A stretch of DNA of 64,000 nt from the NCBI RefSeq assembly GCF_000418325.1, contig NC_021658.1, positions 3,734,001 through 3,798,000 of the forward strand. Direction: 5' to 3'. Positions 1-9,259 of the stretch are shown piece by piece (positions within the stretch are counted from its first letter, which is position 1; each line of letters opens with the position of its first letter). This DNA is from Sorangium cellulosum So0157-2 (GTDB lineage: Bacteria > Myxococcota_A > Polyangia > Polyangiales > Polyangiaceae). The notes below the pieces were generated by a model. That model worked only from the letters and a program-made list of their open reading frames with translations, was not told where the DNA came from and searched no databases. A program made the translations under genes and the position numbers.

Positions 1-94
1 CTGGCCGTCTGCCTGGCTCGGTCGTCGCTGCTGTTGCTTCGCTGCCGCACCCGTCGCAGACCCGCCGTCGCAACGCTCAGCTGAACGCGGCGAG

Positions 95-724
95 ATGGTC
101 CGAGACTGTCGAGGCGTCGCCGGCCAGCAGCTCGAGGCCGATCTGCTCGACGCGACCTGGGAGGAGCTGGTCCAGGTCGGCTTCGCGAACCTGACCATGG
201 AATCGGTCGCCGCACGCGCTCGCACGGGGATCGCGGTCCTGTACCGTCGTTGGGCGAACAAGGACGAGCTGGTGTTCGCCGCCCTCCAGCACCGCCGAGA
301 CGCCAACCCGGTCGCGGTCCCCGACACCGGCGCCCTGCGCAGCGACCTGCTCGCCCACCTGACGGCCCTGAGCGACGCCCTTGCCGGCTTCTTCGCCATC
401 GCCGCAGCCGCCGCCTTCTCGGGGTTGCTGGCCGGCACCGGCCTGACCCCCTCGCAGATGCGCGACAAGGTCATGGACACCCGGAAGCCGCGTGTCCGCA
501 TCCTCTACCAACGCGCCCACGACCGCGGTGAGGTCAACCTCGAGCGCATTCCCTCCGCCGTGCTCGCCCTGCCGTACGACCTCGTGCGACACGACCTGCT
601 CATGGATCTCAAGCCGCTGAAGCCCGCACGCATCCAGTCCATCGTGGACGAGCTCTTCCTGCCCCTCGTACAGAGCTTTGGAGCGCGCGAAGGCAATGCA
701 GCACGTCGCGTTCGGCGTCGATGA
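95..724 (+). CDS. TetR/AcrR-family transcriptional regulator
   Basis: A protein of about 209 aa with a TetR-like N-terminal DNA-binding region. Residues ~15-60 read as three helices containing the typical 'LTMESVAARA' and 'LYRRWANKDEL' turns of the HTH, followed by an all-helical C-terminal ligand/dimer domain ('PLVQSF' near the end). It probably represses a neighbouring gene in response to a small ligand, but no target is visible because the left edge cuts the context. The frame is open back to base 2, so the true start may lie upstream; ATG at 95 is the simplest choice. The 3' end lies directly beside IS-type repeat sequence, so the last residues (Arg-rich) may be foreign. Family is secure; ligand and targets are unknown. 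Confidence 0.8.
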   Translation: MVRDCRGVAGQQLEADLLDATWEELVQVGFANLTMESVAARARTGIAVLYRRWANKDELVFAALQHRRDANPVAVPDTGALRSDLLAHLTALSDALAGFFAIAAAAAFSGLLAGTGLTPSQMRDKVMDTRKPRVRILYQRAHDRGEVNLERIPSAVLALPYDLVRHDLLMDLKPLKPARIQSIVDELFLPLVQSFGAREGNAARRVRRR

Positions 725-1080
725 CGTACCGGTGGACCGGTCCCGGAGGGCACCCCGTTGGGCCACACCGGAGCGGCCTTCGCCGGCACCCGTGCCCACG
801 GCACGCCGATGCGCCCCCGTAGCGCGCTCGGCGCCGCCCGGACCACGCTCTTTCGACCCAGGACCGAGCCATCACGACGCTCGCGGTCCCACCCTTTCGG
901 TTTACTGCGTTACGCTTCTTCGCGCTGCGCTCCGGCTTCTTCTACCTACGCGCCCGGCCTCTTTTACCTACGCGCCGAACGATACGGTCGCGGCCGGTAT
1001 GGTGACGCGCCAATTTTGAGCTGTTGCTTCACGACTGAACCGGCGCGCCTCAATCCATTGCTGGTCGGGAGGCCATGAGC
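725..1080. repeat. IS-derived dispersed repeats (IS66-end-like and IS91-tail-like)
   Basis: No gene is seen here. Bases ~745-790 share a block beginning 'ccccgttgggccacac' with 6846-6900 and 12908-12960. Bases ~792-950 share a block beginning 'gtgcccacggcacgccgat' with 3778-3890 and 8622-8735, where the same block lies just after an IS91-type transposase C-terminus. The block ends in degenerate 'cgctgcgctccggcttctt' units resembling the 35-bp array at 3.9 kb. I read it as the 3' tail of an IS91-like element whose transposase has been lost. Confidence 0.6.
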
Positions 1081-1125
1081 TAGGGTCGAGTCCCAGTCGC
1101 GCCCTTCGCGCGCGCGGATTTACCG

Positions 1126-2217
1126 ATGACAAGCGCCCGTTGCTCCTCCCTGGTCCTCGCCCTGTTCTCATTCTCGGGTGTTGCTTGTTCGTCGAGCAGC
1201 GCCCCTCCGTCGGAAGAACCGGGGGTCGCAGGCGCGGGCGGCCAAGCGCAGGCGGGCGCCGGTGGTAACGCCGCGAGCGCGGGCAGCACCCCGGGCGGTG
1301 GCCAGCCCGGCTCCGCGGGCGCGGGCGGAGCGGCCGCAGGCGGCGCCGGCGCCGCGTCGGGTGGCTCCGATCCCGGCGGTGCCAGCGGCGGCGCGGGCGG
1401 CAGCGGCGGCAGCGCAGGCGGCGCGACCGAGACGGACGTGGTCAAGAGCGCTGGCTGCGGCAAAGCGAAGACTCTGCAAAACGGCACGATCGACATCTCG
1501 TTCGGCGGCGCCTCTCGCAAGTACATCCTTCGCGTGCCGAGCGATTACGACAAGGACAAGCCGTATCGGCTCCTGTTCGCCTTCGCGGAGTCCGGCTCCT
1601 CCGCCATGTCGGTGGCGAACCGGAACTACTTCACGATGGCGACGCTCGACACTGGAGCTACCACCATCTTCGTCGCGCCGGACGCCGCGAACGGCGCCGG
1701 TTCCTGGAGCAAGTCGGACGTGGAGCTGACGGACGCGATCCTGGAGGAGCTCGAGGGAGATCTCTGCATCGACAAAACTCGGATCTTCGCCACCGGCTTC
1801 AGCTTCGGGGGAGCGATGTCGTTGGCTCTCGCCTGCACCCGCGCGGACGTGTTCCGAGGCGTCGCCTTCTTTTCGGGGGCAGATCTCACGGGCTCCTGCA
1901 CGGCGACGTTGACCAAGCCGATCGCCTACTACGCGTCGCAAGCCAGCGGTGACAGCAGCGGCCCCCCCCAGCCGACCAGCGGTCGCGTCAAACAAGCCGA
2001 GTTCGCGAAGGTCAACGGCTGCATGGAGGAGCCGTCGGCGACCACCTTCCCGGCAGCTGGCCAGCCCCACACGTGTACCGAGTACAAGGGCTGCTCCGCA
2101 GGTCACCCCACCAAGTACTGCGTGTTCGACGGCCCGCACGGCTGGGAGCCGAAGGACCCCGGGCAATCGACGAGCTGGAACGCCCCCGAGGCGTGGAAAT
2201 TCATCACGCAATTCTGA
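1126..2217 (+). CDS. secreted lipoprotein esterase, PHB depolymerase/feruloyl esterase-like (LpqC family)
   Basis: A 363-aa lipoprotein. The N-terminus is a signal peptide ending in a lipobox ('FSGVAC', Cys at ~residue 21), followed by an ~80-residue Gly/Ala/Ser linker typical of myxobacterial surface enzymes. From residue ~120 there is an alpha/beta-hydrolase resembling poly(3-hydroxybutyrate) depolymerases and CE1 feruloyl/acetylxylan esterases. The nucleophile elbow is visible as 'GFSFGG' and the catalytic His is probably in 'GPHGWEPKD' near the C-terminus. It should hydrolyse ester bonds of a polymer or plant-wall ester outside the cell. A second secreted esterase follows ~260 bp downstream on the same strand, suggesting a small polysaccharide-ester degradation group. 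Exact substrate cannot be read from the sequence. Confidence 0.8.
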   Translation: MTSARCSSLVLALFSFSGVACSSSSAPPSEEPGVAGAGGQAQAGAGGNAASAGSTPGGGQPGSAGAGGAAAGGAGAASGGSDPGGASGGAGGSGGSAGGATETDVVKSAGCGKAKTLQNGTIDISFGGASRKYILRVPSDYDKDKPYRLLFAFAESGSSAMSVANRNYFTMATLDTGATTIFVAPDAANGAGSWSKSDVELTDAILEELEGDLCIDKTRIFATGFSFGGAMSLALACTRADVFRGVAFFSGADLTGSCTATLTKPIAYYASQASGDSSGPPQPTSGRVKQAEFAKVNGCMEEPSATTFPAAGQPHTCTEYKGCSAGHPTKYCVFDGPHGWEPKDPGQSTSWNAPEAWKFITQF

Positions 2218-2479
2218 TTTCGAGTCGAGGGCTGCGTCGGGCGTAACGACGATGGGGAGGCGGTCACCCTCGATGGTCTCGTCGCCGGCGTGACCACTCA
2301 AGGTGGCCTTCGCTGTAATGCGTCCGTTGGGCGAGCGAAGCTGCAGTTCTCGATGCGGGGCACCGGATGGGCGACCGTCGTCGCGCCGTGAGATCGCCAT
2401 GGGGCCGCCCGATCGTCGATTCCGACTGCCGTCGTTTCAGTTGACAACGCCGTAGCCTTCGGCATTACCATCCTCCGGC

Positions 2480-3475
2480 ATGAAGCCGATCACATCTTGG
2501 CCGGTCGTGGCCGGGCTCGTCGTCATCGCTCTCGGCTGCAGCGGCGGCAGCGCGGACGCCGGCGGAGCGGGCGGAGCGGGCGGAGCGGGCGGCGGCGCAG
2601 GCGGAACGAGCGACGGCGGCGGCACGGACAGCGCTGCCGCGGGCACCGGCGGAACGACCTCTGCGGCCGGCACCGGTGGATCGCTCGCGGGAACGGGCGG
2701 TGGCGGGGATGGCGGCGGCGCGGCGGCCGGCGGTAGCGGCGGCGACTCGGGCGCGCAGGGTGGCGCCGGCGGCAGCGCGGGCTCGACCTATCGGCCCTGC
2801 CCGACCGACGGTACGGCATGCAAGATCATGCCGTTCGGCGACTCTATCACCGACGGATACAACGGGGACACGCCGGGCGGCTATCGCGTCGAGCTGTTCC
2901 GGCTCGCGCACGCGGCGGGCAAGAACATCACGTTCGTCGGTTCTGGATCGAACGGACCGAACACCGTTGGCGGCGTGGCGTTCCCGCACAACCACGAGGG
3001 CCACAGCGGCTGGACGATCGCCCCCGCCGGCGGAAGGAGCGGCATCTCGACGCTGGTGTCGACCGTCATGCCGCAATACAAGCCCGACATCGTGCTCTTG
3101 ATGATTGGAACCAACGACGCAATCGACAATTACGACATGCCCAACGCCCCCAAACGTCTGGGCGCGTTGATTGACAGCATCTACGCGCAGCTCCCCGATG
3201 TTCTCATCGTGGTGGCCGCGCCTGTCCCGTCGCGCGGCGATGCGAGCAAGGGCGACGACACCGCGCTCAGCGCGCGCATCAAGACCTACGACGACGCCAT
3301 TCCGGCGGTGGTGAAGGCCCGCGCGGACGCAGGCCGACACATCATCTCCGTCGACATGTACACGCCCTTCAATCCGAACAAGGCCGCGTTGCTCGAAGAT
3401 CAGTGGCACCCCAACCTCCAGGGCTACGTGCTGCTGGGCGAGCAGTGGTACGCGGCGTTGCAGCCTCTGCTCTGA
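2480..3475 (+). CDS. secreted SGNH/GDSL hydrolase lipoprotein (CE3-like esterase)
   Basis: A 331-aa protein with a lipoprotein signal ('VIALGC', Cys at ~residue 20), a Gly/Ala-rich linker to ~residue 105, then a complete SGNH-hydrolase domain. Block I is 'MPFGDSITDGY' (nucleophile Ser), block II Gly lies in 'FVGSGSNGP', block III is 'IGTNDA', and block V is 'DQWHPNLQGY' (catalytic Asp and His). The layout resembles carbohydrate esterase family 3 acetylxylan esterases. It probably removes acetyl or similar esters from polysaccharides at the cell surface, working alongside the esterase just upstream. The start ATG at 2480 leads straight into the signal peptide. Downstream sequence is IS91 debris. 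Confidence 0.85.
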   Translation: MKPITSWPVVAGLVVIALGCSGGSADAGGAGGAGGAGGGAGGTSDGGGTDSAAAGTGGTTSAAGTGGSLAGTGGGGDGGGAAAGGSGGDSGAQGGAGGSAGSTYRPCPTDGTACKIMPFGDSITDGYNGDTPGGYRVELFRLAHAAGKNITFVGSGSNGPNTVGGVAFPHNHEGHSGWTIAPAGGRSGISTLVSTVMPQYKPDIVLLMIGTNDAIDNYDMPNAPKRLGALIDSIYAQLPDVLIVVAAPVPSRGDASKGDDTALSARIKTYDDAIPAVVKARADAGRHIISVDMYTPFNPNKAALLEDQWHPNLQGYVLLGEQWYAALQPLL

Positions 3476-3534
3476 CGGCGCGGTCGCTCAAGGGAGGCGC
3501 GCGGAGCCTGACGCCCGGCGCGGCATGTGCAGGC

Positions 3535-3728
3535 TCGATGTCCTCGGGTGCCCAACTTGCAAGGGGCGGATGAAGCTCGTCGCCATGGTGACCGAGCCAA
3601 GGAACATCGCCCGCTTCCTCTCCGCGCTCGGCGAGCCGACCGATGTTCCAGCACGCTCTCCCAACCGAGGGCGGCCGTACTGGAAGAGCACCGTTCTGCG
3701 CCGCAAGGCGCCCGGTGACGCCGCATAG
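3535..3728 (+). pseudogene. IS91-family transposase, C-terminal remnant
   Basis: About 64 codons match the C-terminal tail of IS91-like transposases as found in myxobacteria: 'CPTCKGRMKLVAMVTEP', 'RFLSALGEPTDVPARSP' and 'PYWKSTVLRRKAPGDAA' then stop. The zinc-binding N-terminus and the HUH catalytic part are absent. A second, differently truncated copy lies at 7985-8575 and shares this tail and the following ~160 bp. It cannot be mobile by itself. Confidence 0.7.
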
Positions 3729-3777
3729 CGTCTCGCGACGCGCCTCCTGGGCCAGACCAACGCCCGGACGGACGCGT

Positions 3778-3893
3778 GTGCCCACGGCACGCCGATGCGC
3801 CCCGTAGCGCGCTCGGCGCCGCCCGGACCACGCTCTTTCGGCCCAGGACCGAGCCATCACGACGCTCGCGGCCCCACCCGTTCGGTTTGCTGC
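3778..3893 (+). repeat. IS91-type 3' tail, dispersed copy
   Basis: Near-identical to bases 792-903 and 8622-8735; starts 'gtgcccacggcacgccgat' and ends near 'ttcggttt'. In two of the three copies it directly follows the IS91 transposase C-terminus, so it is probably part of the element's right end. Confidence 0.65.
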
Positions 3894-3903
3894 GCTACAC
3901 TTC

Positions 3904-4185
3904 TTCGCGCTGCGATCCGGCTTCTTTTACCTACGCGCTTCGCGCTGCGATCCGGCTTCTTTTACCTACGCGCTTCGCGCTGCGATCCGGCTTCTTTTAC
4001 CTACGCGCTTCGCGCTGCGATCCGGCTTCTTTTACCTACGCGCCTACACTTTTTCGCGCTGCGGTCCGGCTTCTTTTACCTACGCGCCAGCTTGGCGCCC
4101 CCCGTCTACGCGCTTCGCGCTGCGATCCGGCTTCTTTTACCTTCGCGCCGCGCTGCGAACCGGCTTCTTTTACCTACGCGCTTAC
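3904..4185. repeat. 35-bp tandem repeat array
   Basis: Unit 'ttcgcgctgcgatccggctt' followed by 15 more bases. Starts at 3904, 3939, 3974 and 4009 are spaced exactly 35 bp; three diverged units follow near 4052, 4112 and 4150. It sits at the right end of the IS91 remnant. Isolated single units occur after the other two IS91-tail copies (~918-950 and ~8748-8782), so the array is probably an expansion of an element-end motif. The 35-bp period leaves a different frame in each unit, so I do not consider it coding. Confidence 0.75.
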
Positions 4186-4298
4186 CTACGCGCGGAAGAC
4201 CTGCCCGATCGCATAAGGCCCGTTCTGTCAATGAGCTCGTACAGTCGGACTGCACGAGTCAGGAACGGCTCCGAGAATCTTGACTTTGCGGAACGCGT

Positions 4299-5741
4299 TT
4301 GCTTGTCCTATCCGCGAGGCTCCCGCCTCCTGGTCTCGTCGAGCAGGAGGCGCACGCGCCCGTCCCCGGGCGACGGAAGGCGCACCGCTTGACGCCGAGC
4401 GCTCCCGACGAGCAGGTTTTGGCCGTGCCGGAGAACGAACGAGGAGCCGTGCTGCGCCTGGAGAGCGCGCGCATCGCCAAGACGAGGCGATCGCAGCGGG
4501 TGCCGTGGAAGTGGATCACGGTGCTCGTTCCGCTCGCGATCGCGGTGACCGCGCCTGTGCTGGTCGACATCCCCTTGGCTGTGGCCGTGTCCCTTTGCAG
4601 CGCGATGCTGGGCGCCAGCGCCGCGATGACGTGGTTCGTCGGTCGAGGCGACGTCGTGTCGACGATGACCGCAGCGCGGGGCGGATCGATCGAGCTCACG
4701 GCGACGGAGCTCATCGTCCGCGTGGCGGACGAGGCGGACCAGAGCGAGCGCTTCGCGCGCTCCGCCGTGGCCGGCGGCTGGCTCGAGATCGCGCACGGCT
4801 CGGACTACCTGGTCTTGCAGATGCGCTCGGGTGTCGCCGTGCGCGCCGGCCTCGCGGGCCGGGAGGCGGGCGAGCGCATGCTCGACGAGCTCGGCCTCGC
4901 CCGCGACCCGCGCGCGATGACCCTCCGGCTCGGCTCGCCGCAGCCCACCGAGCTCGGAGGCGTCGGCCAGCGCGCGGCGGAGACCGTGATCCTCGGCTGC
5001 ACGGGGCTCGTGACCGCGATCCTCTCGATCGTGGGCCTCTTCGCCCTCTTCATGGGCTCGCCGCGCGCCGTCGTGGTGCTGCTCTTCATGCCGTGCACGT
5101 TCCACCTCTACCAGCGTATCCGGCTTCGTTTCCCGAGCGCCCCGACGATTGCGCACATCGGCTCCGAAGGGGTCGAGCTCGTCCGGCGCGGGCGGCGGCG
5201 CTGGATCTCGTTCACCGATCTCGAGTCGGTGGCGCGGACCGTGGGCGAGGTGGTCGAGTTCCGACTGCCCGGAGAGCGCCAGGTGGCCGTGACGACCGCG
5301 AGCGCCTTCGAAGCCGATGCCTTGGTCGGGCGCGTGCGCGCCGCCCAGGCGTGGTCGACCCGCGGGAGCGCCGCTGCGCGGCTCGGCGAGCTCGACCGGG
5401 GCGAGCGAACGCACGACGGGTGGCGAAGCGCCCTCGTGGCGCTCACCGCGAAGGGGGCCGCCAGCTACCGAAAGGTGGCGATTGACGCCGAGACGCTCGC
5501 GCAGGTCGTCGAGGATGCAGCGGCTCCGGCCGAGCGACGCGTGGCCGCCGCGTTCGCTCTCGCCTCTGCCAGCGGCGAGGAGGCGCTCCTGCGCCGCGTC
5601 CGCATCGCCGCCGAGGCGACGGCCAGCGAGCCGCTCCGGCTCGCGCTGGAGAGGGCGGCCGAAGGCGAGCTCGAGCAGGAGGCGGTCGAGGCTGCGCTCG
5701 CGGAGTCGCGCGAGCGGGCCCGCTCGCGCCACACCGCATGA
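4299..5741 (+). CDS. membrane protein of unknown function
   Basis: 480 aa from TTG 4299. GTG 4425 would give a shorter and equally plausible protein that begins nearer the first membrane segment. Two hydrophobic hairpins are visible: residues ~70-115 ('VLVPLAIAVTAPVLV' and 'VAVSLCSAMLGASAAM') and ~230-270 ('LVTAILSIVGLFALFM' and 'VVVLLFMPCTFHLY'). Between them is a PH-like soluble stretch, and after the second pair another ('SFTDLESVARTVGEVVEF'). The tail is helical and Glu/Ala-rich. I do not recognise the family. It starts shortly after the 35-bp repeat array and is followed by unannotatable DNA. Confidence 0.6.
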   Translation: MLVLSARLPPPGLVEQEAHAPVPGRRKAHRLTPSAPDEQVLAVPENERGAVLRLESARIAKTRRSQRVPWKWITVLVPLAIAVTAPVLVDIPLAVAVSLCSAMLGASAAMTWFVGRGDVVSTMTAARGGSIELTATELIVRVADEADQSERFARSAVAGGWLEIAHGSDYLVLQMRSGVAVRAGLAGREAGERMLDELGLARDPRAMTLRLGSPQPTELGGVGQRAAETVILGCTGLVTAILSIVGLFALFMGSPRAVVVLLFMPCTFHLYQRIRLRFPSAPTIAHIGSEGVELVRRGRRRWISFTDLESVARTVGEVVEFRLPGERQVAVTTASAFEADALVGRVRAAQAWSTRGSAAARLGELDRGERTHDGWRSALVALTAKGAASYRKVAIDAETLAQVVEDAAAPAERRVAAAFALASASGEEALLRRVRIAAEATASEPLRLALERAAEGELEQEAVEAALAESRERARSRHTA

Positions 5742-5984
5742 CGGTCGGACCGGACGAACCGGCGCGGCTCAGGGGCCTTATCACCCCTCGCGCACCGGGC
5801 GCGCTTCGACGCCTTGCCGGTCGAGAGGGTTGGTGACCGGCGGCGTGCTGCCCGTCCCCGGGCCGCCGCCGGAGATCCCGTAGAGCGCCCCTCGCTGCCT
5901 CCGCGAGCCCGGGAAATCGGTGTTGAGCTTGCTTGGCACCGATTCAGAGCTTGCGTTCACCCGCGCTGAACGCAAAGTTGCCGC
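5742..5984. other. intergenic, no feature seen
   Basis: GC-rich spacer between the membrane protein and the CAP-like fragment. No intact reading frame, hairpin or repeat with another part of the window was recognised. Confidence 0.4.
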
Positions 5985-6517
5985 ATGGGCGAGACCAGAA
6001 AAGACGTTCTTCAGGAATCCAGGCGCAAGGGCATGACCGCAGGGCTCGCGGCGGCGGCGAGGCCTGCGTCAAGAACCTCGCCTGCAAGCTGGACCCACCG
6101 CCGAGCACCGGCGACCTCGCGCAAGACTGCGTCGATCGCATCAACCAGTTCCTCACGCAGTGCGCTTGCCTGCCGGCGCTCAAGCGCCGCAAAGACGGCG
6201 AAGCCTGCGCCAACGAGATGGCGAAATACGACGCCGATCACAACATGGCTCACGCCGGCATCCGAGCAAAAATCTGTGAGCCCGGCGGCTCGCAAAACTC
6301 CTGTCCTGGCTACTCCTCCAACAAGCAAGTCATCGGCCTGTGCATGCAACAGATGTGGGACGAAGGCCCGCCACCCACCGCAGACTGCACCGGCGACTGC
6401 TACGAAATGTACGGCCACTTCATCAACATGACCGACGACTCCGTCACCCAAGTCGCCTGCGGCTTCTACACGACGAGCAGCGGCAAAGTCTGGGCCGTCC
6501 AAAACTTCACGCGCTGA
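5985..6517 (+). pseudogene. CAP/SCP-like cysteine-rich protein, 5' end damaged
   Basis: The frame ending at 6517 encodes a Cys-rich domain from about base 6045 onward. Its motifs are 'NSCPGYSSN', 'MWDEGPP', 'GHFINMTDDSVTQVACGF' and 'GKVWAVQNF'. The last two resemble the end of CAP/SCP (PR-1-like) domains, in which a His and the G-x-Y-x-Q/V-x-C-G-F pattern recur. At least nine cysteines suggest export, yet no signal peptide precedes the domain. A start-like ATG at 5985 is in another frame (reads 'MGETRKDVLQ'), so the N-terminus has probably been lost or frameshifted. It could still be expressed from 5933 in the same frame. Function not assigned. Confidence 0.5.
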
Positions 6518-7092
6518 GAGCGCGGGTGGGCCCCGCGCTCGAGATCGAGGGCGGCGTCCTGCCCCGCGACGGGTTGGTGCCGATCGGCGCCTTCTCCAGG
6601 GGCCTGTACTTCATGGCCTCCGACGGCGCGATCCTCGCCGACGAGGCGTGGTGGAGCGCTTCGTCTTCGCGGATTCGTGGCGCATCTTTCTGGAGCGGTT
6701 CGCCCTGGAACCATCCTGAGCCGAGCATCGAGCGGAGCGAGGCTGCGCGCTGATCGAGCGCCGGCACCGGCGGCCCAGCCTGTTCCTGCCGCCGCAGACC
6801 GTGGAGTGAACGCGGCCCCTTTGACGACGCGGAGGCGGAGGGAGCCCCGTTGGGCCACATCGGAGCCGCCCTGGGCGGGGAGATGGGCGGAAACCATGGG
6901 AATCGCTGCCGTTTCCGGCGACTGCTCGGTGTCGACCGGTGTTCCTGGCGGGACTGTTCCGCGGGGGCGAACCGTCGCGATCCGTTGGAGCGTCCGGGAT
7001 TTGGGGAGAGTGTGAAGGCGGATCGCACCCCCTCGGGAGGCGTGGGCCCAACCCGGGCCCGACCGCCGGACCTCGGGCCCGGGGAGTTCGCG
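6518..7092. repeat. IS-derived debris with a repeat shared with 12.7-13.03 kb
   Basis: No gene is supported. Bases ~6776-6970 match 12711-13029: both contain 'gtggagtgaacgcggcccc', then 'ccccgttgggccaca', then a block ending near 'ggcgggactgttccgc'. At the second site the repeat lies next to IS66 tnpA/tnpB fragments, so it is probably an IS66-type end region. Confidence 0.5.
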
Positions 7093-7242
7093 ATGGTCGA
7101 TCCGTCGCCTCGGGCGGCCGTCGTCGCCTCGCTCGCCAGCACCCTGAGCCGCGCCGTCGCCCTCGGGGACGAGGTGGGGGCCCGGGTCGTTCACGAGGCG
7201 CTCGGTCGGCTGCTCGGGCTGCCGGTGGCACCGGAGGGGTGA
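7093..7242 (+). pseudogene. short helical fragment, unknown
   Basis: A 49-codon stretch beginning 'MVDPSPRAAVVASLASTLS' and ending 'ALGRLLGLPVAPEG'. It is amphipathic and looks like coding sequence, but it is too short to be a complete known protein and lies inside IS debris. Probably a fragment of an IS-associated or regulatory gene; function not assigned. Confidence 0.3.
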
Positions 7243-7591
7243 GCAAGCCTGGGCCGAACGTCGAGCCCGCCGCTCGCATCGACTCGCTGCCGGAGCCTTG
7301 CCGCTCGCCAGTGCCCGCGGGCTCTCCTGGGATCGCCCGCGCGCTGCGGTTGCGTGCCGAAGCGCCCCGGAGGCTTCCGGAAAGTGATGCCGGCAAGCAA
7401 CAGGCCTGTGCCGGGAGGCAAGCGCGGCGGCGCGCGCAGGCGACGACCCTCTCGCCGCGATGCTGCATGGCGACGCCATGGCGGAACTGCGGACGCCACG
7501 GGGAGCGGTGGGAAAACGAGTGGCGAAGAGGCTCCTGCACGCTGGCACGGAGGCGGCACGCGCACCATGCGCCTCGGCGCCCCAGAGCGCA

Positions 7592-7745
7592 GATTCAAGC
7601 ACGAGCCTGACACGGCTCATCCATGGTCCCGATGAGAGGCATGACCATCACCTGCTTGGTGATCGGGAACATCGGCGTAGACAGCTCCGCTAGCCGGCTC
7701 TGCTGCACCCGGATGATCTCCTCCTGCAACGCTGCGCGCTCGCGC
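7592..7745 (-). pseudogene. RsbR-type STAS domain fragment
   Basis: The minus strand reads 'LQEEIIRVQQSRLAELSTPM' followed by 'FPITKQVMVMPLIGTMDEP' and a stop. This is the junction between the coiled linker and the first strand of a STAS domain as found in RsbR-like stressosome proteins ('ELSTP...PLIGTMD'). Both ends are missing, so this is a relic of a host gene broken by IS activity. Confidence 0.55.
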
Positions 7746-7984
7746 TCTCGCGTTCTCGCGCGCCGACATATCGAGCGCGAGGCGGGTGCTCGGCGAGCGC
7801 CTCCGCCGCCGCGGCAGCGAGCGTCGCGGCCCGCCGCCCCCCGGCCCGCCGCTCCGCCATGGCGCCGCCATGGGCGATAGCCCGGCGGGTTGTCGAAATT
7901 CGCGGCGAAAACGCGCCCTCACCGCGTGGCGTGCGGTGTCGGCGCCGTGTGGCCAGCGCGGCTCGCACCACGGGCGTCGTCTAG

Positions 7985-8575
7985 GAGCGCCGTCGCCCCG
8001 AGAAGACGACGCTCTACGAGATGGTGCGCGACAACGTGGAGACGCTGTACGGGGCCATCGACGACGGCGCCATCGCCGTCCGGATGCCCAAGCACGCGAA
8101 GAAGGAGCTCGAAGCCTGCCTCGACTTCGGGCTGCTCTGCCGCGGGTTCGCGCGGCTCCGGTGCGAGCGCTGCGAAGAGAGTCGGCTGGTGGCCTTCCGC
8201 TGTAAAGGACGCGGTTTCTGCCCGTCGTGTCTGGGCCGACGCATGTGTGCCACGGCGGCGAACCTGATCGAGGATGTCCTGCCCGAGCGATGACGCCGCT
8301 CCGAAACGCAAGCGTGGCGGCTATCGGGCGATCGACAAACCGCGCCGAGCTCTTGCGCCGCGCATTTGCGATCGATGTCCTCGAGTGCCCAAGTTGCAAG
8401 GGGCGGATGAAGCTCGTCGCCATGGTGACCGAGCCAAGGAACATCGCCCGCTTCCTCTCCGCGCTCGGCGAGCCGACCGATGTTCCAGCACGCTCTCCCA
8501 GCGCCGACGCGGCGGCCACCGTACTGGAAAAGCACCCTTCTGCGCCGCAAGGCGCTCGGTGACGCCGCATAGCGT
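7985..8575 (+). pseudogene. IS91-family transposase, internally deleted
   Basis: Bases 7985-8293 encode the N-terminal zinc-binding domain of IS91-like transposases: 'RPEKTTLYEMVRDN', then Cys clusters 'CERCEES' and 'GRGFCPSCLGRRMC'. A stop follows. From ~8344 the C-terminal tail resumes ('AELLRRAFAIDVLECPSCK', 'RFLSALGEPTDVPARSP') with a further frame change before 'PYWKSTLLRRKALGDAA', which ends at the TAG near 8573. The HUH catalytic core between the two parts is deleted. The tail is shared with 3535-3728. Confidence 0.75.
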
Positions 8576-8621
8576 CTCGCGACGCGCCTCCCGGGACAGA
8601 CCAACGCCCCGACGGACACGT

Positions 8622-8785
8622 GTGCCCACGGCACGCCGATGCGCCGCGTAGCGCGCTCGGCGCCGCCCGGACCACGCTCTTTCGCCCTAGGCCCGAGCCA
8701 TCACGACGCTCGCGGTCCCACCCTTTCGGGTTGCTGGCTACACTTCCTCGCGCTGCGCTCCGGCTTGATTTGCCTACGCGCTCTC
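8622..8785 (+). repeat. IS91-type 3' tail, dispersed copy
   Basis: Third copy of the block at 792-903 and 3778-3893, directly after the IS91 remnant; ends with one degenerate unit of the 35-bp repeat. Confidence 0.65.
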
Positions 8786-9259
8786 ATATCAAATCGAGCC
8801 GGTCCTCTTGCCCTTGCCCTCGCCAACGTCGTGGACGAGTGGAAGGTGCGATGCACGCAATGGCGACGTGCGCGTCTGTATCTTCCGTCGCCCGATGTCG
8901 AGGGCATGGCCCGTCACGTCTCGGCCATGGACGCGGCTCCACGGACGGAGAGGACCGCCCGAAAATGCGTCTTCAATATGGCCCGAGAAGCCTGTTTTGC
9001 CCCGCACGCCAGCATTTGTTCTGATGAAATCGGCGTCGATCTTTTTGCCTGTTTCCATTGATTCAATTCCAAGCCAGATTATACTCGGGTCCTGGTTCGA
9101 GGGGGTCAATAAGCCGGGGCGGTGGACACGGTATCGCAATGCGGCGATCCGGCGCCGGCGCTCCGATCGTCTGGCCAGTCCCGAGGGCATAGCGTGACCG
9201 CATTCGTCCGCGCTACGAACCTCGGGCAGCTAACGGTTGCTTTGTCAAGGGAGGATACC
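8786..9259. other. intergenic, no gene seen
   Basis: Lower-GC patches occur here (around 9040-9110), unlike the flanks, suggesting sequence of different origin. No conserved protein or RNA was recognised. The last ~15 bases contain the ribosome binding site of the small secreted protein that follows. Confidence 0.35.

Noticed and set aside
4299..4424. Signal peptide at the start of the 4299 membrane protein
   Set aside because: The first ~40 residues are polar; the first hydrophobic segment starts near residue 70, which suits a later start or an internal membrane helix.
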